From contig JAAVTG010000793.1 in the NCBI GenBank assembly GCA_011947345.1, forward strand, positions 62,001-126,000: DNA of 64,000 nt, written 5' to 3'. Positions 22,982-34,260 of this stretch are shown piece after piece. The stretch's first letter is position 1. Each line of letters begins with the position of its first letter. The translations under genes and the position numbers were made by a program. The notes under the pieces were generated by a model. The model was given only the letters and a program-made list of their open reading frames with translations, made no database searches and was not told the DNA's origin. This DNA comes from Phytophthora quininea. Its lineage: Eukaryota > Oomycota > Peronosporomycetes > Peronosporales > Peronosporaceae.

Positions 22982-23135
22982 AGTCGTCGAAAATGGAGTC
23001 GACTTGCATTGGCGGTGGGTGGCTGCGATGTGGTCTGCGAGGGAAATTGGAGAGTGAAAGCTCTTGATAAATCACATGCGTCAGACCCACAAACAACGAA
23101 CAACAAGTGCTACCACATTCAATGGAACAACACCA

Positions 23136-23465
23136 ACGCTACGGTCCTCAATTGCACAACCTGGGCCGACCACGACGTTGGGACCGATGAGACAGCCTTC
23201 TCCAATGACCCCGTCGGATCCACCATGACGTTACCAATGAATTTCGAGCCCGTCGAGAGCTCTTCCTTGTTGGTGTTCTACAGAAAGTCGAGATGCAGAC
23301 ACATGCCCTAGAGGATGTCCTTGGGCTGACCAATGTCCATCCAGTAGCCAGGTAGCACCATCGAGTAGAGATTTCCCTCGTCCCAACGTCGTGGTCTATT
23401 GAGGTTACGAATCGCCCACGCTCTTGTGCGCAGCTCCTTATTCACAAGGCTTAGTATAGGCATTG
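23136..23465 (-). pseudogene. Mannose-1-phosphate guanylyltransferase (GMPP) fragment
   Basis: Minus strand reads VLPGYWMDIGQPKDIL, then GMCLHLDFL and FIGNVMVDPTGS, and in another frame NVVVGPGC. These are hallmarks of the end of the nucleotidyltransferase domain and start of the left-handed beta-helix of GMPP-beta, which makes GDP-mannose for glycosylation. Two in-frame TAG codons (about 23309 and 23275) and a frameshift break it. The core is flanked by a 17-base inverted repeat (23168-23184 and 23380-23396). Confidence 0.8.
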
Positions 23466-23654
23466 GACAGGAGAGCTTCAGCGGGTGGAACTCACCCCGC
23501 TTCGCTCCTCCGAGTCCTCACTCTTGGTTTTTCCTCCTCCAGCTACAATACACCAGCCTTTACACTCTTCCCAGCTAAGTGTCCCGTTCTCCTCATTGCT
23601 TTCGTCCCCATTCTAGTGCTCCTAAATTCCTCTGCGCCCAGGTCACGATCCACG

Positions 23655-23720
23655 ACCTTCATATGGTCGGCCCAGGTTGTGTAATTGAGGACGGTTTGGA
23701 GCTCTGCTCACACCGAGATT
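23655..23720 (+). pseudogene. GMPP beta-helix fragment, opposite strand
   Basis: MVGPGCVIEDGLELCSH continues the same protein family as the 23136-23465 fragment but on plus. Its DNA closely matches the minus-strand text near 23136-23175. So the GMPP locus was inverted and partly duplicated as well as broken. Confidence 0.6.
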
Positions 23721-24006
23721 CGCCTGGCGTGGCCACTTTGTTGCCTGCTGCAACGCGAGAGCCGGCTCCGTCGCCAGCTGGGAGCACGAGCTGGTCGATG
23801 CAATCTCTGCATGACTAAGTTTTCCGTTGCTGTTTTGCTGTTCGGTCTTCACGATCGAAAGATGCAGCAGTAGGTATAAGCAGTAGCGTTGGACACAGCG
23901 AGCCTCGAGATTGCTCTTCTTGATGGGACTAAAGACCTCATGAAAATGCAACTTGGGCCCATCATTTGCAGTTTCGCTGAGTCCGCGAACAACCGTCTCA
24001 GTGAAC

Positions 24007-25612
24007 ATGCGTTCGACCCTCGCATTAGCAGCAGCTTTTTGCTCGGTGGCCTCGGCCAAACAGGCAGCTTTCGGCTTTGGCTTTGACTTTATCCAGAACA
24101 TTTTCCACAGCGAGGACACCACCGGCTCCCAAACGAATGTCACCGACGATCGCACGTGTGTGTACGACTGGTCTTCCTCAGCTGTACACCGAAAGACTCG
24201 TGCTCGCTACAATACGAGTTCGGCGATGTCACCCCGTCTCAGGCTTGTCGGGTCAGTAGCAACAGCGAAACGACCAAAGTGCCGCAGCAATTCCACTTGG
24301 CGTACGCAGGGAAGGAAGCGGGAACCGGCATGACGATCTCGTGGACGACGTTTGCTCTTGAGAAGAACCCTGCGGTGTGGATCGGTAAGAGTGCGAAGAA
24401 GTTGGTTGCTGTCAAAGACGCTGTCATTGAGACCAAATCGTACTACAAGGACGACAGCTACGAGCTGTACAGCTACCACGCCGTAGTAGAAGGCTTGAAG
24501 GCAAACAAAGAGTACTTTTACAAGGTCGGAAGTGCATCCGAGACAAAGTGGCAGAGCGGAGTGAGTTCGTTCACAACAGCACGAGCCAGTGGCGACAAAG
24601 TCCGTTCACTGTTGCAGTCTTCGGAGACATGGGCACCGAAGCCAACTCGGTGCCTTGCAACAAGTACGTCAACAACCTCGCGGGTAAAGCTGACTTTATC
24701 TACCACTTGGGCGACGTCTCCTATGCAGACAACGACTACCTGAACGTGAAGCGCATATTCGGCTTCTTCTACGAAGAAATCTTCAACAAGTATATGAACT
24801 CGCTCACTAACGTCATGCGGCAGCTACCGTACATGGTTCTAGTCGGCAACCACGAATCGGAGTGCCACTCGCCGACGTGCCTGCTCTCCAAAAGCAAGAA
24901 AGACCAACTGGGCAACTACACCGCCTATAATGCTCGCTTTCGGATGCCTTCTCCAGAGAGCGGTGGGGTGCTCAACATGTGGTACTCGTTCGAGTATGCG
25001 TCGGTACATTTCACGACCATCTCGACTGAGACGGACTACCCGAACGCGCCTAGCAACGCCTATCTCACGAACCGCACGTACGGGAACTTCGGAGACCAGT
25101 TGAAATGGCTTGAAGCGGATCTGAAGGCGGCCGACGCCAATCGCGACAACGTCCCGTGGCTCATCGTGGGCATGCATCGACCCATCTACACCCTTCGCTC
25201 GTGTAATGCCAACGGCGTGCCAAACAACGACTACGAGGCACTGAACGTCCAGAAAGCGTTTGAAATGCTCTTCATCAAGTACAAAGTGGATCTAGTGTAC
25301 CAAGGACACGTGCACGCGTATGAACGTCACTATCCGACGGCGAACAGTACTGCAGTCATGGATGGCGTTTCCAAGGACGGCAAGACCTACAAGAACCCTC
25401 AGGCGCCTGTATATGTGATCGCGGGTATGGCCGGCAATACTGAAGGCTTGCACCAGTTTAAGAACCCTCCGTCCCCCGACTGGCTCGTGCTCATGGACAA
25501 CCAGCGGTACGGCATTACCATGCTCAACGTCACGACCACGAAGCTCACGGTGACGGCCATTGAGTGCGCTACAGGGAAAGCTTACGACGAGTTTTCAATT
25601 ATCAAGAAGTAG
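24007..25612 (+). CDS. Purple acid phosphatase (frame-broken)
   Basis: Start at 24007 gives a signal peptide (MRSTLALAAAFCSVASA). A fibronectin-like N-domain lies at about 24190-24600 (FHLAYAGKEAGTGMTISWTT). The metallophosphoesterase domain has all five motifs: FGDMG, GDVSYADNDY, GNHES, VGMHRP and GHVHAYER. It ends at 25612. Secreted enzymes of this family release phosphate from phosphomonoesters with a bimetal centre. Frame changes of one base occur at about 24185 and 24600; everything else is conserved, so these may be sequence errors rather than true pseudogenisation. Intronless. Confidence 0.85.
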
Positions 25613-26149
25613 ATTTGGTGTAAGCGTACTGCTACTTGCACGCTCGCTCTTTGTTAAAGTGAAATCAGTCCATTATTTTCCGTGGACGTGGTGTGGCCTT
25701 GTAGGAGGAAATTGAACTGATTAAGGCTGCGTACTGCCATTCCGCTGCAATAATTGTCCGTTCCGCTGGATTCGAGTCATCCGACGGATTTTCCGTTCCG
25801 CTGTTTTGTTTGCAGGACGATTTCACTGCTCACCAATCCGCCAGTTTGAACCGCCAAATGTAGTCAAGACCGAGAGCATCAAAAGCAAACGTGTATTTAG
25901 TTGTAGAGGAGACAACCTGCCTTGCTGAACTACAACGTTTTCTACTGGAAATCCGTGTTGCCCGCCAAAAACTCCTGGACAAAGTAGAATCTACACTCGT
26001 CGTCCATGCCGCAGTACACCGTTGCGGCGTTCGGGTTCGTGGCCAGCAGTTGAATAAACGGAAACGTGCAGCCACCTCAATCGTGCTCGCTAGCTGGTCC
26101 TTGAACTCTTTGATCGCAACGTCAGACCGCGAAAGTTTGCACATACGAT

Positions 26150-26942
26150 CACCCTCTCGGCGAGCTGCAGTTCGACATGACTACGTGATCCCGGAAGGTG
26201 TGTTTTGCTACTGATTTCAAAGATGCTATACTAACTAAATGTTCACTGTTTGCAACAGGAAAATATTATCTAGGTGTTGCTACTCCTGGCTCGAGGAACT
26301 GCAGGGACCGAGGTTGGAATGAATGGAATCTCTATTCCATGGCAAATTCCGAACTAACTGCTAACAAACCACCCTCCCGAGGGATTTCTCGCAAGGGCGG
26401 CGAAACTACCAACCGCGAGCTCATGGTAAAATAGGTCGGTAACGGACCATCGCCGTACCGCCGGCAACACTAGGAGACGCTGGTTATGCCTTAACCAAGC
26501 ACACGTTGACGCCATACAGAGGCGTCACGTACCACCTAAAGGAATTTGGCCAGGGAAGTCAAAAACCACAAAGGAAGAGCTTTTTAATCTGCGGCACTCA
26601 TCGTTACGCAACGTCATCGAAAGGACCTGCGGCTCCATCAAAAAGAATTCCCGATCCTCCAATCGATGCCCAACTACGAGCTGGGCGCGCAGGTGGGCCT
26701 CGTTCAAACCACGTTTGCGATCCACAATTTCATTCGTTGCCATATAGATGAATTTGCAGACAAGAAGCTTCAGAACAGCCGTGCGAGAGAAGAAGACAAC
26801 ACGGAGGCCGCACAAAGAGCTACTGGAACTGACGAGATGGACGACGCATCAATGAAACAGGTTCTCGATAAAATAGCATCCGACATGTGGCGAAGCTACC
26901 TCGTATTCGTAGCTGGTAGAGATGGCGAGGTTGTTGTCTAAT
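26150..26942 (+). pseudogene. Harbinger DDE transposase fragment
   Basis: Only the C-terminal part remains. HDYVIPEG joins across a 61-base intron (26198-26258, GTGTGT...CTAAC...CAACAG) to GKYYL, then LGDAGYALTKHTLTPYRG (second catalytic Asp), then LFNLRHSSLRNVIERTCG (catalytic Glu) in a shifted frame near 26580, and an acidic tail to 26942. A solo LTR (26275-26469) splits it between GKYYL and DAGY. The N-terminal half and first Asp are missing. Confidence 0.8.
26275..26469. mobile_element. Solo LTR (195 bases) inside Harbinger
   Basis: Starts TGTTGC and ends GCAACA (perfect 6-base inverted termini, TG..CA form). Flanked by a 5-base target duplication CTAGG (26270-26274 and 26470-26474). Removing the LTR and one CTAGG restores the transposase frame exactly, which proves the insertion. 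Confidence 0.9.
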
Positions 26943-27186
26943 AGCATTCGTTCATGAAACAAAAGTTCGCGTTGGAAATTATGTGTTCAAAAGGCAGCTC
27001 GCGCTCAATCCGCTGGATCAATCCGCTATCTGCCGGAATTCGGGAGGATTGAATCCGCTGGAATATGGCCATTTATCCGCTCGAATTATATGCAGTACGC
27101 GCCAGCGGATCGGCCGTTCCGCTGGAAAGAAAATTCCGCTGGAATTGGCCCCATTCCGCTGGAATTTGGCACTGCAGTACGCACCC

Positions 27187-27965
27187 CAACTGTTTAGCGG
27201 ATTTCTCGTCTGAAGGTGATAAGCTATCTATCCGTGAGAGTTACGATCGTGTCGTCCACATGTGGTGCATGAGTTCCAGGATATTATTTTCTGGCGGATC
27301 AAAGCCAAGTTTTTGCAGCACGCGGACCACAGTAGCGCGGTTGCAATGAGGCTCATGTGCGTGTTGGTAGAGGAATTGGTAGTGCCTCTTGAACGAGTCC
27401 AGCAGATTGCGAATATTTGGCACTTCAGCTGTTGTTTCCTGGAAATGAATGTCGTTCCTGAGCCGCCATGTTGCATGAAACACTATCGCTGTGTAGATCC
27501 TCCACAGAAGTACCAGTTCTTTGTGCTCACGTCTCCAGTTCCTACGGAGGTCTTGCAACCTTGGGAAGAGTAGCAACCTCCAGCTTAGATCGACGCAAAA
27601 GAACCTCGACCACCGGCTCCATAGTTCGCTCCACATTGGTTCTAATGACGGGCACGTGAAAAACAGTGTTCTACCGTTTCGATCTCCTGGCATTCCGGAC
27701 GAACGCAGTTTTGGATGGTAGGATTTAGTTCTCTGAGGATGTATAGTCGTGAACCGACTGTGAGGTCTCCAAAGCACATTCTTACTATCACATCATGAAT
27801 TACAGGCAGTAGATATCCACGTAGAGAAATCACACTGGACAAGGTCTCATGAATCCTTGTTCGAGGACACCCCAGGGCTTCCATCGGATGATGCATCAGC
27901 TCCGGAACTTGCTGGAGAATCACCTTCCAAGATGGGGGCCAAGCCTTCGTACATGGGCGCAAGGT
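27187..27965 (-). mobile_element. LINE 3' end, copy 1 (5'-truncated)
   Basis: Minus strand encodes the end of a LINE reverse-transcriptase ORF: CVRPECQEIETVEHCF (zinc-binding C..C..H pattern of the zf-RVT region), CPSLEPMWSELWSRWSRFF, LLLWRIYTAIVFHATWRLR, with one frameshift near 27660. It ends LWTTRS-like near 27241, then a short 3' UTR. The Harbinger element sits in that UTR, and the LINE tail resumes to about 25711. Confidence 0.7.
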
Positions 27966-27976
27966 TTACGGTCCGA
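27925..27976 (+). pseudogene. RxLR-type effector C-terminal relic
   Basis: The plus frame reads KMGAKPSYMGARFTV, like the MGVKP...Y motif at the end of several effector relics in this window. The same sequence recurs at about 35815-35870 on minus. Here it is cut by LINE copy 1 on the left and by a 748-base insertion (27977-28724) on the right. Confidence 0.45.
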
Positions 27977-28724
27977 AGGACTCAGGCTGGCTGCAAGATC
28001 TGTCGGTGTAATAGAGATGTTTCTCTCGGGCTTATTCCTGGTCCGTTCAAGATTATTGAGCGAAAAAATGCATTTTGGCAAGATTAGGGTTATCAATCAG
28101 ATATTCACTAGCAACTTGTCTTGAGAATTTGCGATTCTCAGGAATGTTTTCTCGGTTGAGCGCCTCGCCACAATCAATTTTCTCGCGCAGCCTCTTCCAA
28201 TTGATTTCCCAGCGCGATGGTTAACCAGGTCGAGCTGCTGCAATGGTATATCGTAACGCGTAGAGGGTTCAGCCGCAAGAAGAAGTTGCGCTACTTGAGC
28301 CTGATTACCTACGTTGAGCGTCCAGTGATTCCTCCAATTCAGTTTGATTTATCGAGTTACTCTAACGCTGACAGCGAGCTCGATTTCCGATTTGGCGAGT
28401 GTGGTCACTATGCTAAGAAGTGTTGAAGCGCGCGCACCTGGTAGAGTTGATAGTGCTGGTTTTGGACTGCGACCGGGATCTGCAGCGACAGAAACTTGGT
28501 TTTGTGTTGTCCTGGTTCCTGTCCCTGTCCTGGTTGTGGTACAGGAACGGTCTGGGAATATCAAGGGCAGAAACCTCTCTAATTTCAACAACAAACCATG
28601 AAGGAATCTTACAGCCCGACCAGATGGAATAGCATCAGGGGCTGCACTGGATGCCAGCGATTTCGGTGAAGTCATCCGTAATCCGACTAGCTGGCCTGAG
28701 CTAATGTCGGGTCTCTAACAAAGA
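27977..28724. mobile_element. 748-base insertion of unknown type
   Basis: The locus at 35523-35835 (minus) has uninterrupted sequence across this point (ggtccgaaaaccccg); here it is split after gtccga at 27976 and resumes at 28725 with ccgaaaacccc, leaving CCGA on both sides. It contains a frame at 28217-28426 with a zinc-knuckle-like end (FGECGHYAKKC), suggesting a retroelement Gag or ORF1 fragment. No terminal inverted repeat seen. Confidence 0.45.
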
Positions 28725-29016
28725 CCGAAAACCCCGTTTAAAAACCTCCAGGAGTGCCCGCTTTGCTCCTCCGACACCGCAGTAGTGTGGAAGCCACAAG
28801 GTCAATTTGACTGCAATCCAGTTTCTGCGGGTCCTCGACCGCAACGACAACTTCCTCCCAAGACTGGGCTCTGAGATCTCGTTTACTCGAGAATGTGGGT
28901 GGTTCCGGAAGCTACGAGACGGCTACTGAGCGAAATCAGTAGCTCTGGACGTGAATGTTGAAAGAAATTCGGATCGCGAGGGGTCCCCACCCGTCGACTC
29001 TGCAAAGGTCTCGTGT
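28725..29016 (+). repeat. Inverted repeat unit shared with 35523-35815
   Basis: About 290 bases match the reverse complement of 35523-35815 with scattered changes (shared marks: ctccgacaccgcagtagtgtgg, tctcgtttactcgagaatgt, gggtccccacccgtcgactc). It is the downstream part of an effector-like relic. No intact frame. Confidence 0.7.
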
Positions 29017-29125
29017 CCGAGATTCATCCAATACTTGGGACGAAAGTGCTTCCGCATGACATTTTCGTGCTCTACCATCAAATGAGCCGATTGCTTCATC
29101 GCTTACTACCGCATCCGGACGAAGG

Positions 29126-29575
29126 AGAATCTAAGCTCCAACACTGTTTTTTCACGTACCCGTCATTAGAACCAATGTGGAGCGAACTATGGAGCCGGTG
29201 GTCGAGGTTCTTTTGCGTCGATCTAAGCTGGAGGTTGCTACTCTTCCCAAGGTTGCAAGACCTCCGTAGGAACTGGAGACGTGAGCACAAAGAACTGGTA
29301 CTTCTGTGGAGGATCTACACAGCGATAGTGTTTCATGCAACATGGCGGCTCAGGAACGACATTCATTTCCAGGAAACAACAGCTGAAGTGCCAAATATTC
29401 GCAATCTGCTGGACTCGTTCAAGAGGCGCGTGCTGCAACAACTTGGCTTTGATCCGCCAGAAAATAATATCCTGGAACCCATGCGCCACTTGTGGACGAC
29501 ACGATCGTAACTCTCACGGATAGATAGCTTATCACCTTAAGACGAGAAATCCGCTAAACAGTTAATCAATTCAAT
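29126..29575 (+). mobile_element. LINE 3' end, copy 2
   Basis: Plus strand repeats the LINE C-terminus of copy 1 (CPSLEPMWSE-type start, then LLLWRIYTAIVFHATWRLR, ending LWTTRS). It lacks a 35-codon block present in copy 1 between NLLDSFKR and VLQKLGF. Its 3' UTR, ..ctaaacagttaatcaattcaattt, is the empty version of the site that Harbinger occupies in copy 1. Confidence 0.75.
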
Positions 29576-30521
29576 TTTCTGTACCGTACTAGACTCGTCA
29601 ACGCAGCTCCCCTTCGGTATCGACTCGAAGGAATCGTTGCTCTGTGAAAGTCGTGGTGAAGAGCAAAACGACGACAGTCGTCGGGAGCTATTGTGGGCGG
29701 CCCTGGCAGCTTGGCGAATGGCAGCTCCTGTCGCAGCGCTGTGTTGACGAAGAAGCCAGTGTAGCTTCTCGTCTTCCAGCTGGGCTTTGCTTCAAATGCT
29801 GCTATCTGGACAACACAACAAAGGCAATAAGTCTCTTTTCTATCTCCATACAATTTTCAAGTGCTAGCTAATCATTTGAAGGGCATTCTCAGTGCCCATG
29901 ACGCGACGACAACGCAGCGACGGTGCTATTCTAGTATAACTTCTACAATATGGTATTGTAGAAGTTTTACTGGAACCTGGCTCTGGATATGTTCTACACA
30001 GTCTGTGGTACATAGCATTTAAAGGAAATGTTTATGATGCTTTTGAAAGCACATCGAGGTTGATGTGCTGGGAAAAGCTGTGGATGGAGCAAGTTATGCC
30101 GCAATACTTGCTCTACCGGGGCATTCTGAAAATCAGTGGGATATGTGGAAAAAGGGGCACGATTTCAGATCTTCAAAAGGGCACAATACAAAGTGCTGTT
30201 GTTTTGGTATACGTGTATACCGCACAAGTGTAAACAGCCAAGTGACAACGAGCAACCTCTTTAGGACTCATTATGCGTTCTATGTTCTATTCGTAGGCAT
30301 AACTTTGCGCTAATAATGCTAGAACACACCGTCATCAGTTGGTGTCCGCATTGGATGTCCGACAAGTATCGATCCAGCTCTATTTCGAGTGTCAAAATGG
30401 GCACTCCTAGAGCTTTTTAAAAGTGTATTTTGACGTTTTTGTGCATAATGCCCCGATATAACATGCCTGGTTATGCGAACCTGTAAGATGGGATTGAGAA
30501 ATTCTTTGGTGATTGGATCAG
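29576..30521. other. No supported gene
   Basis: Mostly AT-rich. Short frames at 30065-30313 (plus) and 30319-30525 (minus) have no recognisable domain; the minus one contains SRSAHFDTRN, faintly like the effector-relic repeat at 35.8 kb. A perfect hairpin lies at 29938-29966. Confidence 0.35.
29938..29966. repeat. Perfect 13-bp hairpin
   Basis: aacttctacaata (29938-29950), loop tgg, tattgtagaagtt (29954-29966). It may be a collapsed pair of transposon ends. Confidence 0.6.
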
Positions 30522-30539
30522 TCACTCTTCAATCTGCCA
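30522..30539 (+). promoter_or_regulatory. Oomycete initiator before RxLR relic
   Basis: TCACTCTTCAATCTGCCA, 37 bases before the ATG at 30576, fits the oomycete Inr-type core promoter. Almost the same text precedes the intact effector at 55647. Confidence 0.5.
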
Positions 30540-30575
30540 GCAAGCTCCCTCGACCACCGATCTCTTTTCAGCATC

Positions 30576-31044
30576 ATGCGCACATTCTACCTGCTGACCG
30601 TTGTCATGGTCTTATTCTTCGCGGCAGCTTTCGCCGGGGATGCCGAGCAGCGCTCGCTTCGAGTTGCTGGTGACGTCGACACCGAAGAGAGGATGGCTTT
30701 GAGCAGTTTGAAGGACTTGGGGGCTTGAAGGGAAAGCTCCAAACGACCAAGTCGGACCTCAAAGCGAAGTATACGAAGGTCTTGGAGAGCTTGAAGGAAA
30801 ACTCCAAAAGGCCAAATCGTACCTCAAAGCGAAGTATACAAAGGTCATGGAGCAACGCCGGATTGATTCCGAGATTGTCAGTTCGATCGAGAGAGGTGAG
30901 AGCAGAAACTCGGTTCTCAAAAGGTTGAACGTCAAGCCGACAACCGATGCCAAGGGCCGCGAAGTCTTCAGCGCAAACGACCCGGTGGTGCAGAGGTACG
31001 AGCATTGGGTTAAACGCGTCCACTTCAAGGGGAAGAAGAAGTAA
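30576..31044 (+). pseudogene. RxLR effector relic
   Basis: Signal peptide from the ATG at 30576 (MRTFYLLTVVMVLFFAAAFA), then an RSLR motif and a TEER motif, the translocation-associated pair of oomycete host-delivered effectors. After about 30720 the frame changes twice; the C-terminal frame 30847-31044 (VMEQRRIDSEIVSSIERGE, ending HFKGKKK) resembles the C-terminus of the intact effector at 55647. Two lysine-rich repeats in the middle are near-duplicates (30724-30785 and 30786-30848). Broken by frameshifts; no catalytic domain. Confidence 0.8.
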
Positions 31045-31883
31045 GCATGCCACTTGACACCGCATATCACCAAATACATGGTATACGCCTTTATTGTCGT
31101 TTGTACCGATAGCCACTAACCAGTCAGCCATAACGGCAAAAAGACCTACAGGCACGCTGAATTTCCATCAGGCGACTGGTACGGCCAGTGCTGTAACGTT
31201 GAGCAGCTCGTTGGCTCTCGCGCACTTTGCGAGCTACTATAGCAGCTTGAGGAATGCAAACTTTTGTTGAGCTTGCTCGATGAAAGTAACTTTTACGAGG
31301 TTTAGTGAGGGTTCGGACTCATCGCATACTGCTCTGCCTTCGTCGAAGTCGTCCCCAGCTCCAGTCATTCGGATGGTTGGCTAGAAGGCGTAGAGGACCA
31401 AGTCCGCGGAACTGCAGCCAAACAAGTTCATTCTGGACGCCCCAACCAGCAGTGGCCCTCAATTCATCTTCACAACGAATTAATAAGTTCGAATCTGAGC
31501 TCAAAGGTCCCGATGTTGACATTGTTGGTGAGAAGCGGGACCGAAAAACGGACAAGGGAGCGAGGACGAATCCAACTTCCGAACTCTCGACAGCAGCAAC
31601 GCGCCGCAATTCGTCTTTGCCCCTACAACCCACGCGGAGCTCCCGAGAACGGGCCTGGCGGAGACTAATCTCAATCAATCGTATTACGTTTTCTTACGGC
31701 GTCAGGGAGCGACTGTCGGATCTGCCGCTCATGAAGTTCTTGTCATTGCTGAATCATGAAGCCCGCATGATCTCATCGCGGTGGGCCTCCATTCACTCTA
31801 ATGATGTGCTGTATGGCCGGGCGTCTTTTGGTGCGAAACGGACAATTAAGGAGAGGCCGTCTCCAGATCACCTTTCGGCATCG
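31045..31883. other. Intergenic and possible MORN-gene leader
   Basis: No separate gene. A frame open from 31305 runs into the MORN protein, but it begins at GTG and its first 190 residues are basic and low in conservation signs, so I treat it as leader. Confidence 0.4.
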
Positions 31884-34260
31884 ATGGAGTCGCCCCCACT
31901 GGATCCTCGTGTGCTTGCCAATGTGGTTCGGTCGTATGAAGGCGAGACCTTGCAAGTCCCCGAGTGCGACGTGCCCGTGTACCACGGCAAAGGTCGAGTC
32001 GAGTTCAAGACAGGCTTCAGCTACATCGGTGACTTTGTTTGTGGCCGAATGCACGGCACTGGACGCATCGAGTGGCATAACAGTAAAGTGGTGTACGAAG
32101 GAGATTTCACACACAGCGAAATCACCGGTCGAGGGACATACTGGTGGCCCAACGGAAGTTCTTACGTTGGAGAAGTCAAATGTGGAAAACGTCATGGTCG
32201 AGGTGTCTTCATTACCGGAGACCGTGGGGTTGTCTTGGAAGGGTCCAAAGCGAGCCGTGAAGAAGGAGAACCGGAGCTACCAAATCCGCTTCTCTTTGCG
32301 TTCTGGTCGACGGAGGATGCAACTGTTGGCTACAGTGGCAAAGGTGACAATGACGACTGTTCGCAGTCAGAAGTTGTGGTGGCTCGGAGCAATGCTCGCT
32401 ACGATGGGGAGTGGCAAAATGGTCTTCCGCATGGCTATGGTGAATTGGTCTTCGATGCTGCCCGCAACATCCGCTACGAAGGTCATTTCGTCGCTGGCAA
32501 ACGTCAGGGCAGAGGCCACATGCACTACGAGGACGGCAGTGTGTTTGCAGGCGAGTGGAAGGACGATGTCAAGTGTGGACAAGGAGTCATGACCTGGATG
32601 ACCGAGACAACTAATCCTGAAGACGCCACACCAATCGAGAGGTACGACGGCGAGTGGGAAAATGATTATCAGCATGGCTTTGGAAGACACGTCTGGCTTG
32701 TTAGTGCGAGCTCGTCGGCGCCTGCAGCTAGCAGCAAAAGTACGTCTTCTGGCCCCTCGCAAGATAAAAATTGGTACGAAGGTGAGTTCCACCAAGGACT
32801 CCGTCATGGTCGTGGAGTATTTTTCTACGCGAATGGCGCTCGCTACGAAGGCGAATGGAAAAACAACGTCAAAGACGGCTACGGACTCTTCTTCTACGAG
32901 GACGGAAGAGTATTTGTTGGGATATTTCGACAGGACCGCAGTGTCGAAGGCTGCTACGCGACAGCAGCGATGACTTCAGCGTCGATTGCCCCAATCACGA
33001 CGGCATTGCCTCCATTGTCTCCAACAAACGTTGAATCTCCAGCACCACCACTATCTCCGACTCAGCCACCTCCTTCGTCGGGTGCTGCGGGGATTATGCT
33101 GTTCATCAACGACCTCCTATCGATTCCAGACGCTGTAAAGTGCGAGAAGGCTCGAAAGGCAGTGGAACATGCGGCACTTCGCATCAACACCGAGCTACGA
33201 GCACTTTATCGTGGATGCATTCGCGACTCTCGTCGATCTTCAAATTCTGCAGCCGTCGACTCGGACACAGCGGTAGATTTACTTGAAGTCTTCGAGTGTC
33301 GCCGGCTTCTGTGTCAATGCGGATTTTATTTTACTAGCGGCCAGCTCGATAACTTTGTACGGGATGTCCGAAAAGCCCAACGGGCTAGTGCTTTGGCTTG
33401 TGCGACTTTGATGAACATTGGCGAGCACTTCATGACTGATCTTCTAGTGGAAAGAAAGCCTGTAGATCCAATTCGCCTCGAAGTCGTGCCTTCGGACCAA
33501 CTGCTGCTGTACCGGGAATTCGTCGAGCTGCTCCTCCGAGTTGCTCACTCGTGGGTGTCGAATGCTGAGGTTGATGGTGTCGTTGACTTGTCAGCTAGTC
33601 ATGACAGCACGTCGTTCTTGGCAGATATTTTCTCGGACATGTACGACCAGATGGTGCGGGAGCGACAGAAAGCACTAGCTCAGAGATCTCCGTCGTGGAT
33701 CACTTCGTTGCGAGCAGAATTAATGGGGAAGAGCCTCCACAACGTCTTTACGAAACACCACGAACGTCTTCGCAGCCTGTACAAAAGCTGCGAAGCCCCC
33801 TCCGTAAGACGCCAAGACGAAGACGTTGATAATTACGACGAAGAGGAACCTCGTGAACCTGCCAGCAAGCAATCGCCGTCTGTAACTATTCGGTCGGTGG
33901 TTGTTATGATGCGCTACAGTGCTGCATCGGATTCCCGATCTTCGCGATGGGCTTCCAGATCTGCGATGCGTTGACGGCGTTAAGCCGAGCTTTCACGACT
34001 TCATCACCGCCACTCAAGGGCGAGTTGCTCACTGGCGAGGGTAATCCTGACGACGACGCAGAGCTGGACCCTTTCTTCATGGGAGTTGAGCTGGTGTACT
34101 CGGAGTTCTTAGATGCGATTGCCATCGTGCTATTCGCGAAGCAGCAAAAGGAGTTGAACGGCTGCGCACAGCTTTCTGTCAAGCAACAAAAGCAAATGCA
34201 AGAGCTCCGCTGCACGTGCTGACGGAGCGCTTTATCCAGTCCGTGAAAGTGGAAGGTTAA
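31884..34260 (+). CDS. MORN-repeat protein (frame-broken at the C-terminus)
   Basis: Start chosen at 31884 (MESPPLDPRVLANVVRSYEG); the frame is open upstream, so an earlier ATG is possible. About ten MORN repeats follow in two blocks: YHGKGRVEFKTGFSYIGDF to about 32230, and YDGEWQNGLPHGYGELVF through YEGEWKNNVKDGYGLFFYED at about 32930. A Pro/Ser linker and a long helical C-domain follow. MORN repeats bind membranes or scaffold cytoskeletal and flagellar parts. Conservation seems to shift frame near 33890 (DALQCCIGFPIFAMGFQIC) and near 34130 (REAAKGVERLRTAF), with an end at 34260; errors or real decay. Confidence 0.75.

Larger units (their letters stand above)
25725..27186 (+). mobile_element. 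PIF/Harbinger element
   Basis: Terminal inverted repeats GGCTGCGTACTGC (25725-25737) and, on the other strand, GGGTGCGTACTGC (27174-27186). Flanks TAA (25722-25724) and CAA (27187-27189) represent the 3-base target duplication with one change. The homologous unfilled site in the inverted LINE copy near 29555-29566 reads ..gattaactgttt.., confirming insertion at TAA. Subterminal copies of TTCCGCTGGA-like words occur at both ends (about 25738-25815 and 27003-27165). Confidence 0.85.

Noticed and set aside
31305..31883. N-terminal 193-codon extension of the MORN protein
   Set aside because: It begins at GTG, is basic and low in family features, and MORN repeats start only after 31980. Kept as possible leader.
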